Shown here: positions 45,525-56,877 of the stretch, piece by piece
Position numbering within the stretch: the first letter of the stretch is position 1
Layout: every line of letters begins with the position of its first letter
From: Streptomyces brasiliensis
Lineage (GTDB): Bacteria > Actinomycetota > Actinomycetes > Streptomycetales > Streptomycetaceae
NCBI RefSeq assembly: GCF_014647875.1
Contig: NZ_BMQA01000004.1
Location: 310,001 to 374,000, forward strand
DNA: 64,000 nt
Direction: 5' to 3'
Notes under the pieces: model-generated
Told to the model about the DNA's origin: nothing
What the model saw: only the letters and a program-made list of their open reading frames with translations
Databases searched by the model: none
Program-made: the position numbers and the translations under genes

Positions 45525-47249
45525 ATGTGGCAATCCCTGGCCGACGCACCCGATTTGGTGACGCTGTTCCGTGCGCGGGTGGAGGACCGACCGACCGCCG
45601 AGGCGGTCGCGTTCCTCGCCGACCCCGACGACCTCACCGGCGGCCTCGTGCGCTGGTCGTACGCCCGGCTCGACGAGGAGGCGCGCAGCCGCGCCGCGTG
45701 GCTGCAGGAGAACGTCCCCGCAGGCTCCCGCGTGCTCCTGCTCCACCCCAACGGACTCGAGTTCGCCGCGGCCTTCTTCGGCTGCCTCTACGCGGGGATG
45801 ATCGCTGTCCCGGCGCCGCTTCCGGGCCGCCATCCGCACCACCGCAAGCGACTTGCCGCGGTCGCTGCCGACTCCGGCGCCGCCGCGGCGCTGACCACGT
45901 CCCGGGACCTGGCCGAGGTCCACACGTGGATGCGGGACATGGGGGTCACCACGATCCGCACCGCCGCCGGCGACGAACCCGGATTCGGCGATCCGCAGAC
46001 CTGGGCGCCCCCACGGCTGGACCGGTCGACGACGGCCCTGCTGCAGTACACGTCCGGATCGACCGGCACCCCCAAGGGCGCGGTCATCCACCACGACCAT
46101 CTGCTGTACAACGGCGGCGAGGGCATGCGAGCGCTCCAGTGGCGCGGGCCTTCGGGCGGCGGCTGGCTGCCGCTGTACCACGACATGGGGCTCAACCTCT
46201 TCCTCTGGCCGCTGCTGCGCGGCGACCGAAGCGTGCTGATGGACCCGCTGGCGTTCATCCGCCGTCCCCTGCGCTGGCTGAAGCTGATCGAGCAGGAGAA
46301 CATGACGGTTTCGTTCGCTCCCAACTTCGCCTTCGAGCTGTGCACCCGAAAGGTCAGCGAGGAGCAGACGGCCGAACTCGACCTGTCCCGCTGGGACCTG
46401 GCCGGATGCGGCTCGGAGCCCATCGCTCCTGACATCCTCAACGGCTTCACCGCGAAGTTCGCGGCCTCGGGATTCCGCCCGGAGTCCCTGGTTCCCGTCT
46501 ACGGCCTCGCCGAGGCGACCGTGTTCGTCTCCGGGCACCCGGGCCGGCCCCCCGTGACCCGCAAGGTGGACCTCGACGCGCTCGCGCAAGGCACGTTCAC
46601 CCCCGCCGCCTCAGCGGCCCAGACGCGCGAGATCGTCAGCTGCGGCATCCCCACCCCCGCGGCGGAGATCCGCATCGTCGACCCGACGTCCCGGGAGGTG
46701 CTCCCGGAGAGTTCCCTGGGAGAGATCTGGCTGCGCGGCCGCAGCATCTCCCCCGGCTACTGGCAGCGGGACGACAACGCGGAGACCTTCGACGCCGCCA
46801 CCGCGGACGGCGACGGCGGCTACCTCCGCACCGGCGACATCGGCGTGCTGCACGACGGTGAGCTCTACGTACACGGACGGCTCAAGGACGTGATCATCGC
46901 GCATGGGCGCAACATCTACCCGCAGGACGTGGAGCAGGAACTCCGAGCCCAGCACCCCGAGTTGGGCAACGTCGGCGTCGTTTTCGGCGGTCCTGGCTAC
47001 GCCCAGGGCGACGACTCCATGGTCGTCGTCACGCACGAGGTGCGCCGCGTGCAGCACGAGGGGCTGGCCGCCCTGGCAGCCGGCATCCGGCACACCGTGG
47101 GGCGCGAGTTCGGCATCAGCGTCGACAGCGTGGCTCTGCTCAAGCCCGGCAGCGTCCTGCGCACCACGAGCGGCAAGGTGCGCCGCGCGGCGATGCGGGA
47201 CCTCTTCCACCAGGGTCTGCTGACCCCCCTCTACCAGGATCCCCATTAG
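45525..47249 (+). CDS. Fatty-acyl-AMP ligase (FAAL)
   Basis: 574 residues. AMP-binding core LLQYTSGSTGTPKGAVIHHD, VYGLAEATVFVS and the FAAL-type pattern WLPLYHDMGL, MDPLAFIRRPLRWLKLI, SFAPNFAFELCTRK, plus HGRNIYPQDVEQ in the C-domain. FAALs adenylate fatty acids and pass them to an ACP rather than CoA. The ACP gene follows, which implies lipo-initiation of the NRPS. ATG 45525 has GGAGGA seven bases upstream; the longer frame is not homologous. Confidence 0.92.
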   Translation: MWQSLADAPDLVTLFRARVEDRPTAEAVAFLADPDDLTGGLVRWSYARLDEEARSRAAWLQENVPAGSRVLLLHPNGLEFAAAFFGCLYAGMIAVPAPLPGRHPHHRKRLAAVAADSGAAAALTTSRDLAEVHTWMRDMGVTTIRTAAGDEPGFGDPQTWAPPRLDRSTTALLQYTSGSTGTPKGAVIHHDHLLYNGGEGMRALQWRGPSGGGWLPLYHDMGLNLFLWPLLRGDRSVLMDPLAFIRRPLRWLKLIEQENMTVSFAPNFAFELCTRKVSEEQTAELDLSRWDLAGCGSEPIAPDILNGFTAKFAASGFRPESLVPVYGLAEATVFVSGHPGRPPVTRKVDLDALAQGTFTPAASAAQTREIVSCGIPTPAAEIRIVDPTSREVLPESSLGEIWLRGRSISPGYWQRDDNAETFDAATADGDGGYLRTGDIGVLHDGELYVHGRLKDVIIAHGRNIYPQDVEQELRAQHPELGNVGVVFGGPGYAQGDDSMVVVTHEVRRVQHEGLAALAAGIRHTVGREFGISVDSVALLKPGSVLRTTSGKVRRAAMRDLFHQGLLTPLYQDPH

Positions 47250-47318
47250 CGTCCCGCGGCCTTGCTCGCGAAGCCCACGGAGCCACGACGCACCGGTTCA
47301 CTCACCCGGAGGACTCAC

Positions 47319-47591
47319 ATGCCGAACGCCAGAGCCGACGAGCTCTACACCGAACTCCAGGGGTGGCTCTGCGCCCAGCTCGCCGAGGAGCTGGGGCTGC
47401 CGCCGGCGGCCGTCGACCCGACCGAACCCATGTCCTCCTACGGCCTGGATTCCATCAAGGCCATCACCCTTCTCGCCACGGTCGAAGACCACGTGGGATT
47501 TGAGATCGACCCCAACGCCCTCTGGGAGTTTCCCACCGCGGCCTCCCTCGCCGAGTCACTGGTCGACCAACTGGCCGCACGCGCTCGATAA
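47319..47591 (+). CDS. Stand-alone acyl carrier protein
   Basis: 90 residues, Ser of the phosphopantetheine site in SSYGLDSIKAITLLATVED, helix pattern of a PKS/NRPS-type carrier. Probably loaded by the preceding FAAL and presented to the C1 domain of the NRPS. ATG 47319 with GGAGGA upstream. Last gene of the P450-FAAL-ACP operon, followed by a strong terminator. Confidence 0.93.
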   Translation: MPNARADELYTELQGWLCAQLAEELGLPPAAVDPTEPMSSYGLDSIKAITLLATVEDHVGFEIDPNALWEFPTAASLAESLVDQLAARAR

Positions 47592-47610
47592 AGTGTGGCG
47601 GCATCCGCAA

Positions 47611-47658
47611 TGCCGAACGGCCCTGCCCCGGATTCAATACCGGGGCAGGGCCGTTCGG
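47611..47658. terminator. Perfect 20-bp bidirectional terminator
   Basis: Arms 47611-47630 and 47639-47658 are exact reverse complements (20 bp) with an 8-base AT-rich loop ATTCAATA. Located between the ACP gene and the converging dpgC, so it insulates both operons. Confidence 0.92.
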
Positions 47659-47721
47659 CAGAGCAGCCGGCCTGGAGGCCGCAATCACGGTCCCCAGGCC
47701 GAAATCACCTCGGCGCCTTCC

Positions 47722-49693
<1,972 letters not shown>

Positions 49694-49700
<7 letters not shown>

Positions 49701-50863
49701 TGGACCAGCGCCGTCTCGATCGTGGACCCGGGTCCCATGGTCATCAGCACGCCGAAATCACCCGCTCTGACGCGGCCTTCGCGAAGCAGCCGCTCGTAGG
49801 AGAACAGAAATGAACCGCTCGACAGGTTGCCGTAGTCGCGCAGCACCCCGGTGGTGTGCCGCAGGTCCTCGCGGGTGAGGCCGAGGTTCATGCGGACCGC
49901 GTCGATGACCTTCTTGCCGCCGGAGTGCACGAGCCAGTGCGCGATGCTGCTGCGGCGCAGGCCCGTGTCCTTCAGGAGCCGGTCCACCACGCGCTCCACA
50001 TGGGCTCCGACCACGTACGGGATGTCCGGGTCCAGGTAGAAGCTGAACTTGTGCGCGGCGTCGTCCCAGTCGTAGCGCATGGCATCGATCGCCTCGTGAA
50101 TGAGGTGGCTGGCGAAGCCGAGCAGGCGCGGTCCCGCCGAGGAGCCCGCGCGGTCCGCTGGCAGTTCCCCGGGCATGGGTCCGGCGGCGTCGGGTGGATC
50201 GGCGAACAGGGCGATGGCGGCGGCTCCGTCGCCGAAGAGGCTGTTGACGACCGCGGTGCGCATGGTCGAATCCATGACGTAGGCGGCGGAGCATGCCTCG
50301 ACGCAGAGCTGGACGGCGACCTGTCCGGGATGCGCCATGGACCAGGCCGCGGTGGCGTTGAGGGCGTTCAGGCCCGCGTTGCAGCCCATCCCGACCACGT
50401 CGACGCGGCTGCATCCGGCGCCGATGCCCATCTCCTTGATGAGCAGCGCGCTGAGGCCGGGGGTGAGGAATCCGGTGGTGGTCACGCAGCACAGGTAGTC
50501 GACATCGGCGAGGTCGATGCCCGCGTCCGCGAGACACGCGCGCACGGCCCGCGCCCCCATGTCGAGGCAGAGCTGCTTGTGCTTGCCGAGCAACTCGCCC
50601 TGGGATTCCTGGAGGAAGGGCTCGTCCGTGCCGGAGGGCGGCAGGGTGAGGTGTCGCCGCTCGATGGCGCTGTTGAGAAACACGGAGCGGACCCTGGGAT
50701 CCGTGATCCGGAAGCGGTCGAGCAGTTCGCGCTGCGAGTAGGAGGCCTCGGTCACGGCGGTGCCGACACCGACGATGCGGCTGAAGTTGCCGAGGGGCTT
50801 CGGCTGGGGCTCCACGGGAGCCGGCAGGACGCCACCGGTCGGGTGGGCGATCGTGGCGGTCAT
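49694..50863 (-). CDS. dpgA: DpgA, type III PKS (3,5-dihydroxyphenylacetyl-CoA synthase)
   Basis: 389 residues, chalcone synthase fold: catalytic Cys in VVGMGCNAGLNALNA, His in HWLVHSGGKKVIDAV and Asn in LRDYGNLSSGSFLFSYERLL. Condenses four malonyl-CoA to 3,5-dihydroxyphenylacetyl-CoA. ATG 50863 is 71 bp from the preceding gene and the RBS is weak; the longer frame upstream is not homologous. Quite different from the PKS at 7975. Confidence 0.95.
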
Positions 50864-50933
50864 CGGAAGGTCCACCCCCACATGCGGGGTTTGCTGAGCA
50901 GGCGTTGTACGGGAGTGAGCACTTGTCGTCCTT

Positions 50934-53360
50934 TCAGTGCGAGGCCGCCGCCCTGATGAACCGCGCGAGGCGAGCGGTTCCCTCATGGATGTCGGCGTGG
51001 GAGAGGTAGCTCACGGACAGCCGGAGCGTGCGCTCCCCACCGCCCTGCGGATAGAAGTACGACATGGGCGTCCAGATGACGCCGAACTCCTCGGCCGAGC
51101 GCGCGAGTGCGGCGTTGTCGGCGGGGAACGGGACGGTGACGGTGAGGAAGAAGCCGCCGCTGGGGCGGTTCCAGCTCACGCCCAGTTCCTCCCGTTCGGC
51201 TTCGGTGACCGAGGCGTCGAGCGCTCTGAGGGTGGCCTGCATGGCTTCTCCGTAGTGGCGCGCCGTGTCGGCGTTGTGCTTGGTGACGCCGCCCTCGCCG
51301 GCGAGGAGCATGCCGCCGATCACGGCCTGGCTGAGCGCCGAGGTGTTGACCGTCACCATGCTCTTGATCCGGCTGAGCTCGTCGGCGAGCAGGCAGGTAG
51401 CGCCCGAGGGATCCGTGACGAGCTGGTCGGCGACCGCGTAGCCCACCCGGGCGCCGGGCAGGAGCGTCTTGGCGAAGGAACCCAGCTGGACCACGCGCCG
51501 GTCGCGATCGAGCGACTTGAGTGTCGGCAGTTGCCGCCCCGGGCTCACCAGCCGGTAGGGGCTGTCCTCGAGGATGAGCAGGTCCTCGCGGGCGGCGAGC
51601 TTCAGCAGTTCGTGCCGCTCGTCCACCGGCATGACGCTGCCCGACGGGTTGGAGTGGTCGGGGATGACGTAGAAGGCGCGGGGGCGGCGGCCGCGGGCGC
51701 GTTCGGTCCTGATGGCCGCTTCGAGGGCCGTGCAGCGGAACCCGTCGGCGCCCTCTTCGACGGCGGTCGCCTCGATGTCGAGCAGGCGTGCGGCGCCGGT
51801 GATTCCCACGTAGCACGGGCTGGAGACGAGCAGGGCGTCGTCCGGGCCGGCGATCAGGGCACGCAGGGCGAGCAGCATCGCCTCCTGGCAGCCCACGGTG
51901 ACGACGACGGACTCGGCCGGCACGTCGATGCCCTCGTCCAGGCGCAGCGAGTCGGCGACGAGATCGCGGATCATCCCGCTGGTGGGTCCGTACTGGAAGA
52001 GTGCGTCGCGCACTTGCGCGGGAGATCTGCCGGCGGCGGCCAGGTGGTCCATGTAGCGACGGATGTGCGTGAAGAGCTGCTCGGAGTCGAAGAAGCCGTC
52101 GTACGGACGGCCGGGGGCGAACGAGATCGCGTCGGGGTAGCGGTGGGTGATCTCGTTGAGGAAGTTCATCGTGTCCAGCACCGGGTCGGAGACGCTGCCG
52201 TGCAACTCCTCCTTGAGCAGCCCGGAGACATGCGGGTGCGACCGCTCGGTCGCGGCCGAACGCCCGCCGGTCTCCACGACGGGCACGGCGCTCCCCGAGA
52301 CCAGTTCGGGGCCGGCGTCGGCAACCGAGGGGCAGCCGGCGAGCGTCATCGCTTCCGCCAGTTCCTCCGTCACGATGCCGAGCACGTCCGCGACACCGTC
52401 CCGCCCCGCCGCTGCCAGGCCGTGCAGCACGGGGCGGCCCAGCAGCACCGCGTCCGCGCCAAGTGCGAGAGCGGCCAGGACATCGCCGCCGCGCCGGACG
52501 CCGCCGTCCAGCAGCACGGGGCAGCGACCGGCGACCTGCGCGGCGATCTCGGGCAGGACGTCCAAGGTGGCTGCTGCTCCGTCCAGTTGGCGGCCGCCGT
52601 GGTTGGAGACGATGATCCCGTCCACCTCCGACTCCGTTGCCAGGCGGGCGTCGGCGGCGGTCAGGATGCCCTTGAGCAGGACGGGCAGCGGGCTGACGGT
52701 GCGCAGCCACTCGACGACGGTCCAGTCGAGAGCCGGGTCGAACGCCTCCCGTGCGTGCTCGCCGGGTGCGGAAAAGCCGGTGCCGGCGAGGTTGGCCGGT
52801 GCGATCCCGGGCGGCAGCCGGAAGCCGTTGCGCTCGTCCCGCAGCCGCCGGCCGAGGCGGGGGGCGTCGACGGTGAGGACCAGCGCCTCGAAGCCCGCGT
52901 CCGCCGCGCGCTCGATGAGCCCGCGGGTCACGCCACGGTCGCGGAAGCAGTAGAGCTGCAGCCAGAGGGGGGCCGGGCCGGCGGCGGCGATGTCGTGGAA
53001 GGCACGTCCGGCGAAGGTGCTGACGACGAGCGGGACTCCGGCCGCGCCGGCCGCCGCGGCGGTGGCCGCCTCCCCGTCGGAATGGGCCAGCGTGTGGTAG
53101 GCGACGGGCGCGACTCCCAGCGGCGCGGCCCAAGTGCGGCCGAGGATCCGGGTGTTGAGGGCGGGTCGCGTCACCGCGGAGAGTACGCGCGGGCGGAGCC
53201 GGACGCGGTCGAAGGCCGCCGTGTTGTCGGCGAGCGTGCGCTCATCGCCCGCGCCGCCGGTCACGAAGTCCCAGACTGCCGGGTCCAGGCGCCGCCGGGC
53301 CAGCTCGGCGTAGTCGGCCAGGGTCAACGGGCCGCCCGCGCCGTTGTCACCATCGTTCAT
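50934..53360 (-). CDS. Fused 4-hydroxymandelate oxidase and Hpg/Dpg transaminase (HmO-HpgT)
   Basis: 808 residues, two enzymes in one chain. Residues 1 to about 375: FMN-dependent alpha-hydroxyacid oxidase (VSNHGGRQLDG, LLDGGVRRGGDVL, LGADAVLLGRP). Residues about 395-808: class I PLP aminotransferase (GCQEAMLLALRAL, IPDHSNPSG, LGSFAKTLLPGARVGYAV with the PLP Lys, NRPSGGFFL). Together they convert 4-hydroxymandelate to 4-hydroxybenzoylformate and then Hpg; the transaminase also makes Dpg from the DpgC product. ATG overlaps the hmaS stop. Confidence 0.93.
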   Translation of the reverse strand: MNDGDNGAGGPLTLADYAELARRRLDPAVWDFVTGGAGDERTLADNTAAFDRVRLRPRVLSAVTRPALNTRILGRTWAAPLGVAPVAYHTLAHSDGEAATAAAAGAAGVPLVVSTFAGRAFHDIAAAGPAPLWLQLYCFRDRGVTRGLIERAADAGFEALVLTVDAPRLGRRLRDERNGFRLPPGIAPANLAGTGFSAPGEHAREAFDPALDWTVVEWLRTVSPLPVLLKGILTAADARLATESEVDGIIVSNHGGRQLDGAAATLDVLPEIAAQVAGRCPVLLDGGVRRGGDVLAALALGADAVLLGRPVLHGLAAAGRDGVADVLGIVTEELAEAMTLAGCPSVADAGPELVSGSAVPVVETGGRSAATERSHPHVSGLLKEELHGSVSDPVLDTMNFLNEITHRYPDAISFAPGRPYDGFFDSEQLFTHIRRYMDHLAAAGRSPAQVRDALFQYGPTSGMIRDLVADSLRLDEGIDVPAESVVVTVGCQEAMLLALRALIAGPDDALLVSSPCYVGITGAARLLDIEATAVEEGADGFRCTALEAAIRTERARGRRPRAFYVIPDHSNPSGSVMPVDERHELLKLAAREDLLILEDSPYRLVSPGRQLPTLKSLDRDRRVVQLGSFAKTLLPGARVGYAVADQLVTDPSGATCLLADELSRIKSMVTVNTSALSQAVIGGMLLAGEGGVTKHNADTARHYGEAMQATLRALDASVTEAEREELGVSWNRPSGGFFLTVTVPFPADNAALARSAEEFGVIWTPMSYFYPQGGGERTLRLSVSYLSHADIHEGTARLARFIRAAASH

Positions 53361-54376
53361 TCGACGGCCAGCCGGTCGCGCTCCACCGCTTCGTACAGAG
53401 CGCGGATGTTGCCGCCGCCGAAGCCTCGGGAGCCGCGGCGCTGAATCAGCTCGTAGAACAGCGTGTTGCGCTCGTGGGGCGAGCGGCTGAACAGCTGTAG
53501 AAGATCGCCCCATTCATCGCGGTCCGCCAGCACCTGGGCCGAGCGCAGCACGTCGATCTCCGTCCGCAGCGCCGGGAGGCGTTCGGCCAGGCCGTCGTAG
53601 TAGCTGTCCGGCACGTCGAGGAACTCCACGCCCCGACGTCGGAACTCGTGGACCGCGGGCACGATGCTTTCCACCAGGAACGCCAGGTGTTGCACCCCTG
53701 GGCCGCTGTTCCGCTCGAGGAAGGCGTCGAGTTGACCCGTGCCCTTCTGCTGGTCGGGGGCGACGAGGGTGAAGGTGACCCGGCCCGAGGCACTGCGCAC
53801 CACGACGGAGTCCATGGCGTGCTCGCCGACGTCGACGTACTCGGAGGAGTAGCGGGACATGCCGAAGGCGTCGCTGTAGAAGTCGGCGTAGGCGGCCAGC
53901 GAGCGGCCCTCCACACAGACCGCGATGTGGTCGAGCAGCTGGATCCGGCCGGTGACCGGTCCGCTCGACACGTCCGGCAGCGCGGCCCAGCCGGGCCCGC
54001 CGAACAGGTCCGGGACGTGGGTGCGGGACACGAGGGTGTGCACGACGCCGCCGAATCCGGTGACCGTCCGGGTGTCCTTCGTGGAAGCGGTCACCGCGGC
54101 TCCCGCGGCCATCGCCGACTGCGCGCTCTGGTCGACGTCGTCACAGGCCAGGGCGATATCGGCGATACCGTCCCCGTGCGTGCCGAGGAACTCCCAAGTG
54201 GCCGGCCCAGTGGTGACCACGAGTTTCACGCTGCCTTGCTGCAGCAGTGCCGAACTCCGGTCGACGCCCACCAACTCCGCGGTCTGTTGGAACCCCATCG
54301 ACGAGACGAAATAGTCGACGACCGATTTCTTCTTGCTCGCATACAGCTCGACGTATGCGACGTCATGCACAGCCAT
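53357..54376 (-). CDS. hmaS: 4-Hydroxymandelate synthase
   Basis: 339 residues, double VOC fold of the HPPD family. Iron ligands: His in QLLDHIAVCVEG, His in GVQHLAFLVE, Glu in LFYELIQRRGSRGFGGGN. Converts 4-hydroxyphenylpyruvate to 4-hydroxymandelate, the first committed step to Hpg. I call HmaS rather than HPPD from context (hmo-hpgT and dpg genes follow). ATG 54376 with GGGAGG six bases upstream. First gene of a five-gene coupled operon. Confidence 0.93.
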   Translation of the reverse strand: MAVHDVAYVELYASKKKSVVDYFVSSMGFQQTAELVGVDRSSALLQQGSVKLVVTTGPATWEFLGTHGDGIADIALACDDVDQSAQSAMAAGAAVTASTKDTRTVTGFGGVVHTLVSRTHVPDLFGGPGWAALPDVSSGPVTGRIQLLDHIAVCVEGRSLAAYADFYSDAFGMSRYSSEYVDVGEHAMDSVVVRSASGRVTFTLVAPDQQKGTGQLDAFLERNSGPGVQHLAFLVESIVPAVHEFRRRGVEFLDVPDSYYDGLAERLPALRTEIDVLRSAQVLADRDEWGDLLQLFSRSPHERNTLFYELIQRRGSRGFGGGNIRALYEAVERDRLAVE

Positions 54377-54502
54377 GTATTGCCTCCCGGGCGGGCTCAA
54401 TACTGTTTTGGTGCGTCACCAGCGATATTCCTGCTGACCGAAGGCCCGACGCACTATGACGTGTGACGTTTCCGAAGAACAAGGCCGTACAACTGCACAA
54501 CC

Positions 54503-54534
54503 GTGTTCAACTGACGCGGTACGCACTTGAACAC
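54503..54534 (-). promoter_or_regulatory. StrR-type operator 2 (upstream of hmaS)
   Basis: GTGTTCAA ... TTGAACAC with inner GTTCAACTG-N10-CACTTGAAC: 28 bp between outer bases of the core arms, one base shorter than operator 1. It lies 130-160 bp before the hmaS start. The rest of 54377-54720 holds no gene; it is the operon's promoter region. Confidence 0.7.
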
Positions 54535-54720
54535 CCGCCGGTGAGCTTTCGGGGGTCGCTGGTCACGACAGCCGCACGACTTGATCGTTTATGCGCCTCG
54601 GCAGGTGAGGCAAGTGGCCGCGGAAATGAGAGCGGCCACCGCAATCATGATCGCCCCCTCGGACGACCGACGCGGTGGCCGCAGCAGACAATTATCAACT
54701 CGCAGTGAGCGCCGTTGGGT

Positions 54721-55164
54721 TCACCCTTCGATCCATCCGTGGCTCTCGCTGAATTTCACCAATTCGTGGCGGAGCTGCAAAATCTGATCCGCCGCCAGGG
54801 AAGGTCCCGCCTTCAGGAGCAGTTCGGTGATCTCCCTGGTGTACTCCGCACCGGTGAGCACGTCGCACATCGAATCGTCGCCGTCCTCCGACTTGTCCGC
54901 GCCGCCTTTCCCACTGGGCACCGAGGGCGTCGGCGCCGCGGAAGCGTCGGCCCCTTCGGCGGCCTGAGCAAGCCTGATGCCCGAGGCCTTCAGTCCTCGC
55001 CCACCGTCCTCGACCTCGAATTCGACCGCCAGCCCCGAGCGCAGATACGTCTCGGGAATCAGCAGGTCATTCACGTGCAGGAAGATATCCTCTCCAGCAT
55101 CGTCCGGAGCGATGAAGCCGTAACCCCGCGAGCTGTCGAACCGCACCACACGTCCAGAAGCCAC
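54721..55164 (-). CDS. Cold-shock-domain protein with C-terminal helical extension
   Basis: 147 residues. CSD about 1-65 with RNP1-like SRGYGFIAPD and RNP2-like DIFLHVNDLL; an Ala/Ser/Asp-rich linker (about 70-100); then about 45 residues with EYTREITELLLKAGPSLAAD and HELVKFSESHGWIEG, which ordinary CspA-type proteins lack. Probably binds RNA or single-stranded DNA; the extension may bind a partner. GTG 55164 has GGGGG five bases before it. Same direction as, and between, the tyrA-like and hmaS genes. Confidence 0.8.
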   Translation of the reverse strand: MASGRVVRFDSSRGYGFIAPDDAGEDIFLHVNDLLIPETYLRSGLAVEFEVEDGGRGLKASGIRLAQAAEGADASAAPTPSVPSGKGGADKSEDGDDSMCDVLTGAEYTREITELLLKAGPSLAADQILQLRHELVKFSESHGWIEG

Positions 55165-55285
55165 ACGTACCCCCAACACATCTGGGCTCCTTGCCCAGCC
55201 ATCATGTGCGGGGATCGTAGCTCTTGGGCCGGCACGGCACACATGTGTGCGAGCGCAGCCCGCGAGCGTGCTTGTGCAACACGCT

Positions 55286-56368
55286 TCAGCGCCGTCGCCA
55301 TACGCCTTTACGGAGTTCCGCCGTGAGCACGTCCATCAGATCCCGGGCCACGCTCAGATGGACCAGCCCGGTCGGCTGGCCGGCCGAGTGCTCGAGGCGT
55401 ACATCCTCGACGTTGACGCCGACGCGCGAGGCATCGGTGAAGAGCCGGGCCAACTCGCCCGGCTGGTCGCCGATCTCGATCGTCACCGTCTCGTACTGCT
55501 CCGGCAGAATGCCGCGCTTGGCGGGGATCCGGGCGCGCCCGGACCGACCGCGGCGCAGCAGGTCCTCGACCGTGCGCGCGCCGCCTTCACGCTTCTCCTC
55601 GTCCGTGGCCGCCATGGCGCGCAGACCCGCGACGGCGTCGTCCATTCCGTCCGACAGCTCTTCGAGAAGGTCGGCCACCACCAGTGCGTTGGCGCCGAGG
55701 ATGTCCACCCACAACCCCGGATCCGCTGCCGCGATGCGGGTGAGGTCGTGGACGCCCGAGCCCGCGAGGCGCACGGCCCGCTCCTCGGCCCGCTCCAGGA
55801 GAGCGGCGACCAGGCTCGCCACAACGTGCGGAGCGTGCGAGACGAGGCCGACCGCCCGGTCATGCACGTCTGCCTCCATGACCACCGGCACGGCCCCGCA
55901 CAGCGCCACGAGTTCGAGCGTGGTGTTCAGCGTCTCGGTGTCGGCGTCGGGCGTCGGGGTGAGTACCCAGTTGCACCCGACGAAGAGGTCCGCACGGGCG
56001 GCGAGGGGGCCGCTGCGCTCGCTGCCCGCCATCGGATGGCCACCGACGTAGCGCGCGCTGTCGCAGTCGCGGGCGAAAGCTTCCTGCTGCGGGCCGGACT
56101 TCACGCTGGCCACATCGGTGTAGTGCCGCGCGACGCCGTCGGCCTGCAGGCCGACGAGGACGTCGGGCACCAGCGCCGGGGGCACGGCCACGACGGCCAG
56201 ATCCACGGTCTGCCGCGGGGCGTCCAACGTGCCGGCGCCGAGCGAGGACGCGATCCTGACCGCGGCAGGATCTTCGTCCCGCAGATACACGGCAACACCG
56301 CGGGCTTTCAGAGCGAGCGCGGCCGAGGTCCCTATCAGACCCGTACCGACCACGAGAGCACTTTCCAT
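55286..56368 (-). CDS. tyrA: Prephenate dehydrogenase with ACT domain
   Basis: About 360 residues. NAD-binding GTGLIGTSAALALKARG, active-site GGHPMAGSERSGPLAARADLF and SHAPHVVASLVAALL. The C-terminal ACT-like segment is VTIEIGDQPGELARLFTDAS. Makes 4-hydroxyphenylpyruvate, the substrate of HmaS. An extra copy in the cluster raises flux to Hpg. ATG 56383 is an alternative start (AAGGGA adjacent). Confidence 0.9.
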   Translation of the reverse strand: MESALVVGTGLIGTSAALALKARGVAVYLRDEDPAAVRIASSLGAGTLDAPRQTVDLAVVAVPPALVPDVLVGLQADGVARHYTDVASVKSGPQQEAFARDCDSARYVGGHPMAGSERSGPLAARADLFVGCNWVLTPTPDADTETLNTTLELVALCGAVPVVMEADVHDRAVGLVSHAPHVVASLVAALLERAEERAVRLAGSGVHDLTRIAAADPGLWVDILGANALVVADLLEELSDGMDDAVAGLRAMAATDEEKREGGARTVEDLLRRGRSGRARIPAKRGILPEQYETVTIEIGDQPGELARLFTDASRVGVNVEDVRLEHSAGQPTGLVHLSVARDLMDVLTAELRKGVWRRR

Positions 56369-56582
56369 GGGGACCGCATCCATTCCCTTGGCAGTAAAAC
56401 GGCTGAGGATGCTGCGGACAAGGCGCAAGGCGCTCGACGTCCGATGTCCGGTCGGCTGTCCTGGTGACGCGTTTCGCACCGGTTCGGGCGCTGGAGCGGA
56501 TGATGATATTCCATCTCCTGCCGGAATCACAGGGTTCCACACATTGTGGGCCGTTTTCCCGCTCGCCGCATATCTCACTTGG

Positions 56583-56610
56583 TTGACATCGCAACACCAC
56601 AAGCTAGCCT
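56583..56610 (+). promoter_or_regulatory. Candidate -35/-10 promoter for the regulator genes
   Basis: TTGACA, 16-base spacer, TAGCCT on the + strand, about 268 bp before the first StrR-like gene. No gene in 56369-56877; the region is the divergent tyrA/regulator spacer. Confidence 0.5.
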
Positions 56611-56877
56611 ACGAGGGACGAAACAGGGGCGGGAGCGAACGGGGGTAACCGCGCTGTGGTGAGAGGTTTTCACTGGGTCGCGAGAAGCGGTCGGCCGCAT
56701 TTTTCCGTGCGTGCCACGGGTTCCGCTAGCGGCGGCCCTTCTTTTTGTGCACTGCCTCTCCATTCCGACGTTCACGCAAATTGGCCGCCTGCGCACATCG
56801 CGTACGGGCGGCCAATAGCTGTGTCGGCTCGCGGGTGCCTACCCCTGTCAGCTCAAACTTCACTACTGGGGGATAGT

